From positions 1 through 10,739 of the forward strand of contig MU623762.1 in NCBI GenBank assembly GCA_025201765.1: DNA of 10,739 bases. Direction: 5' to 3'. Under the pieces are notes generated by a model. The model saw only the letters and a list, made by a program, of their open reading frames with translations, was not told the DNA's origin and searched no databases. The stretch is from Daldinia sp. FL1419 (Eukaryota > Ascomycota > Sordariomycetes > Xylariales > Hypoxylaceae). Positions 7,723-10,739 of the stretch are shown one piece after another; positions within the stretch are counted from its first letter, which is position 1; each line of letters starts with the position of its first letter. The position numbers were made by a program, and so were the translations under genes.

Positions 7723-10700
7723 AAATCATAATATTATTTTATATATAAATAATTAAATTTATTTAAAAAATTAATAGGTTATTAATGGAGTTTTATGAAA
7801 ATTAAATAATACTTTTTTATAATCTATATTAATTAAAAAGAATTTTAAAATTAAATTTTATTTAAAATAAACCTATATTAAAATATATTTAGAATATTTA
7901 AAAATTATATATTATACTATTTTTTTTCATTATATCTACATTTAAAAATATTTATTTTAAAAATCTTTTTATTAAATAAAAAAGTTTTTAATCCTATTTT
8001 TTTAATATATATCTATAATAATATTAATATTTTATATTTTTATAAATTAAAATATTAATTATTAATTTTTATATTAAAGGATAATAATTAAATTATTAAT
8101 ATAATAATATTTTTTTTATATTATTTTTATCTTTTTATTTAATAATTTAAAAAAGCTTTTTTAAAATGTTAATATTTTTTTTATTTAATATTTTAATTAA
8201 TTTTAATTTTTATAATATATATGTTTAATATTTAAACAATAATAAGAGAATTTTGTTATTTTTTAAATTTTTTAAATTTTATTTATTTTTAAATTTTCCA
8301 TTTTATTTTTAAATTTTAAAATTAAAATTTTTATTATTTATGTAAAATTCAATTATTATTGTTATTATATTTAAATAAAAATATATTAAAGGGTAATTTA
8401 ATTTTATTTTTAATTATAATATTTCTATTATTTTATATATATTATTAATTTTTTATAGGTAAGTTAATTAAATGGTACCTAATTTCTTAATAATATTTTT
8501 TATTTTATGATTTTAATTTAAAATATGTTATATTATTATTTTATATATTATTATATTTTATATTATTTTTATATAAATCTTTTTTACTTAGGTTGTATTA
8601 TAACTCCATATTGATATTATTAGTTTGGAAAGGATATACTATTGTTTTTCTATTTTTATTTTAATTATTTTTAAATATTTATTTTATTTAAATTTTTTAT
8701 TTAATTATATTTTAAAGAATTTAATGTTTTTTTTTGGTTTAATAATTATATTATTTAATTAACTTTTATATTTAATATTTAATAAGTTTTTATAAAATAT
8801 ATAAATTTATATTTTTGTATTGTAAAGGTTATACTATATTTTCATACTTAATCCAAATATGTTCCATATATTCATTTTAACCTAACACAATTTTTGGTTA
8901 TAAAATATCTTATTATTAACATATTTATATTATTTATAAAATTAATAATTAAAATGCCCTTTTAATCCAACTCTTTATATAAAATAATTATATAAATAAT
9001 AAATAAAATAAATAATAATAGGGAATTTTGTAGGACATTTATGATAAAAAAGTGGACCTTACCTTTTTTATTATTAAAAATTAATTATATTTTTTATTTT
9101 TTTATAAAGTTACTAACCTAATTTATTATTTATATTAAATACCTTTTTTAATATAATATATATATAAATTTTTATAATATAACATTATTAAAAACATTTA
9201 AAATATTAAATTATAAAAATAATATTATAATATTAATACATTATATAATATATATAACCTTTATTATTATTTTAATAATTATTTTTATAAATCTAATTAA
9301 TTTATTTCCTATTTAACCTTTTAGGAAAAATCAATATTATTCCATTATTTTTATAATATAATTTACCATTACTTTTTCAATTATTCTATTTATAATCTTT
9401 AAAAAGAATATTAATTTATAAATACCCAAAAAACTCTTTTCTTTTTTAAACTTTTTAAATTTTAATAATATTATTATTATAATTTTATAAAATGCCTTTA
9501 AATAATACCTAAATATAAAACTTTATATTATAATTATAATAAATATTTTAAATAATTACTTTTTATATACTTTAAAAAATTTTATTAATAGTAAATCTTT
9601 ATTAATAACTTTCCATAATTTAATTATTTTTAAAATTATTTTTATTCTTTCTAATTTTATTCTTTTAAACATATTAAATTCATTTTCCTAAGATTTTTCT
9701 GGTTATATAGTAAAATTGGAGATATTAAATAAATTAATTACAAGATTTAAGAAAAATCTTTCCCCTAATATTATATTTTTCTTTTTTTTATTTATAACCT
9801 ATAATTCTTTATCAGATTAATAACGCAACATTAAAAAACTTTCTTTTTTAATAAATTACTAACTATACAATTTAACCTATCTTTCTATCTCCTATAAAAC
9901 TTTGTTATCTCCTAAAATTTTTATTAAAATTAATTTTTAACTATTTTTTTAATTTTATTTATAATTTTCTTTAATATTACCTAAATTTCACCAAAGATTT
10001 CCTAATACCTCTATATTCTCTAATTCATCCATTATCTACGCACTTCCTTTACTTTTTTATAAAATATTTCAATTTTATTATTCTATTATAATATTAATTG
10101 CGCCACAGGTTAGGCACAATGCAGGACCACAATTAAAATAATATTTTTTAATTTTTTAATAAAATATTTTATATATTTATTAAATTCTTCAAAATTATTC
10201 ATTTTTTTTAATATATTTATATTCTATATTTTTACTTTTATAAATCTTTTATTTAAATATTTTTACATTTAACCTTCTAACCTAAATTAATTTTAAATTA
10301 AATTTAAATATAATATAATAATATTAAAATATTAAATAATATAATTAAATTTTTTTTAATTAAAAAACCTTAATTTCAAACATTTAAATCTTTTATTTAT
10401 TTATATTAGATTTAATGTTAAATCTTTATAATTTTATATTTATTTAATTATTATTTTTATTTTTATAATAAGTTTAAAATCTTATTAAATTATTAATTTA
10501 AAGATTTTAAAAATATATTAAAATATCCTTTCCTTTTTATTTTATAAGAAATAATATATATTAAAATTTCTTATTACTATATTTATATTATAAAGATTTT
10601 TTAATAATAAATATTTATAATTAAAATTTAATTTTATATATATTAATTACATAATAAAGATATTAAATTTTATTTAAATTAATATTATAATTTAATTATA

Positions 10701-10739
10701 ATTTATTTATTTTTTAAATTTTTTAAATTAATTTTTTTA
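7723..10739. other. AT-rich gene-free stretch
   Basis: About 3 kb with no supportable gene, RNA or repeat. Around 7930-8800 the plus strand is T-rich with G at least as common as C. From about 8880 to the end, C is retained and G nearly absent (by hand about 39 C to 3 G in 9841-10080). Short frames are present in many places, but none has homology within the window or recognisable composition. The only GC-richer spot is 10098-10133. Relics of older transposons are likely but cannot be identified. Confidence 0.6.
10098..10133. other. Tiny unmutated GC-richer patch
   Basis: About 36 bases containing TTGCGCCACAGG and GCACAATGCAGG, with several intact CpA, TpG and CpG sites, in the middle of DNA that has lost nearly all of them. 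It is too short for a gene call and I see no tRNA fold in it. It may be a small nonrepetitive spacer that escaped mutation or a fragment from a recent insertion or repair event. Confidence 0.35.

Noticed and set aside
1..10739. Mitochondrial genome or linear plasmid because of the extreme A+T content
   Set aside because: No mitochondrial rRNA, tRNA or respiratory-chain gene is recognisable, and the dense C/T and G/A differences between dispersed copies fit RIP of nuclear repeats better.
7723..10739. Many 40-80 codon open frames in the right-hand desert
   Set aside because: They are dominated by Ile, Leu, Phe, Asn, Lys and Tyr, as expected from A+T composition, and show no repeat support or recognisable motif.

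Overview
The window is almost entirely A+T (roughly 85-90% by eye). It carries no intact gene that I can support and no recognisable tRNA, rRNA, CRISPR array or bacterial-style operon. The homologous copies inside it differ overwhelmingly by C/T and G/A transitions. CpA and TpG are mostly converted to TpA, and in-frame stops sit where CAA, CAG or TGG would give them. This is the signature of repeat-induced point mutation (RIP), so the best guess is an AT-rich, heterochromatin-like block of a filamentous ascomycete (Pezizomycotina). I cannot name the species.

The recognisable content is one family of 5'-truncated retroelement copies with non-LTR (LINE-like) architecture. Copy A (1438-2723, minus strand) and copy B (4061-5228, plus strand) share one terminus, followed by a TAA/TAAA-type tail, but stop at different points on the other side. 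Each is bracketed by a perfect direct repeat: 14 bp for A (1424-1437 = 2724-2737) and 16 bp for B (4045-4060 = 5229-5244). Copy C (about 6119-7722, minus strand) has the same terminus and a (TAA)n-like tail and reaches about 340 bp further into the element. A further fragment, D1 (about 5722-6118, plus strand), is homologous to that extra 5' part and lies directly against the tail of C. It makes an inverted pair of arms around C.

Layout: 1-1423 is AT desert with one small GC-richer patch (731-819). Copy A with its target-site duplications follows. 2738-4044 is AT desert with a C-retaining, G-depleted block near 3181-3330. Copy B follows, starting with a striking GC-rich island that grades from about 60% GC at 4061 to background by about 4350. 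5245-5721 is AT desert, then D1 and copy C. 7723-10739 is AT desert with a tiny GC-richer patch at 10098-10133.

There is no evidence of a functioning gene system. What deserves attention is the retroelement family with clean target-site duplications, the surviving unmutated 5' end of copy B, strand-asymmetric mutation blocks, and copies A and C mutated locally on opposite strands, so that together they preserve more ancestral information than either alone. The coding strand is unresolved. Tail and target-site duplications give one orientation, but the longest stop-free stretches in the GC-richer parts of A, B and C run antisense to it.
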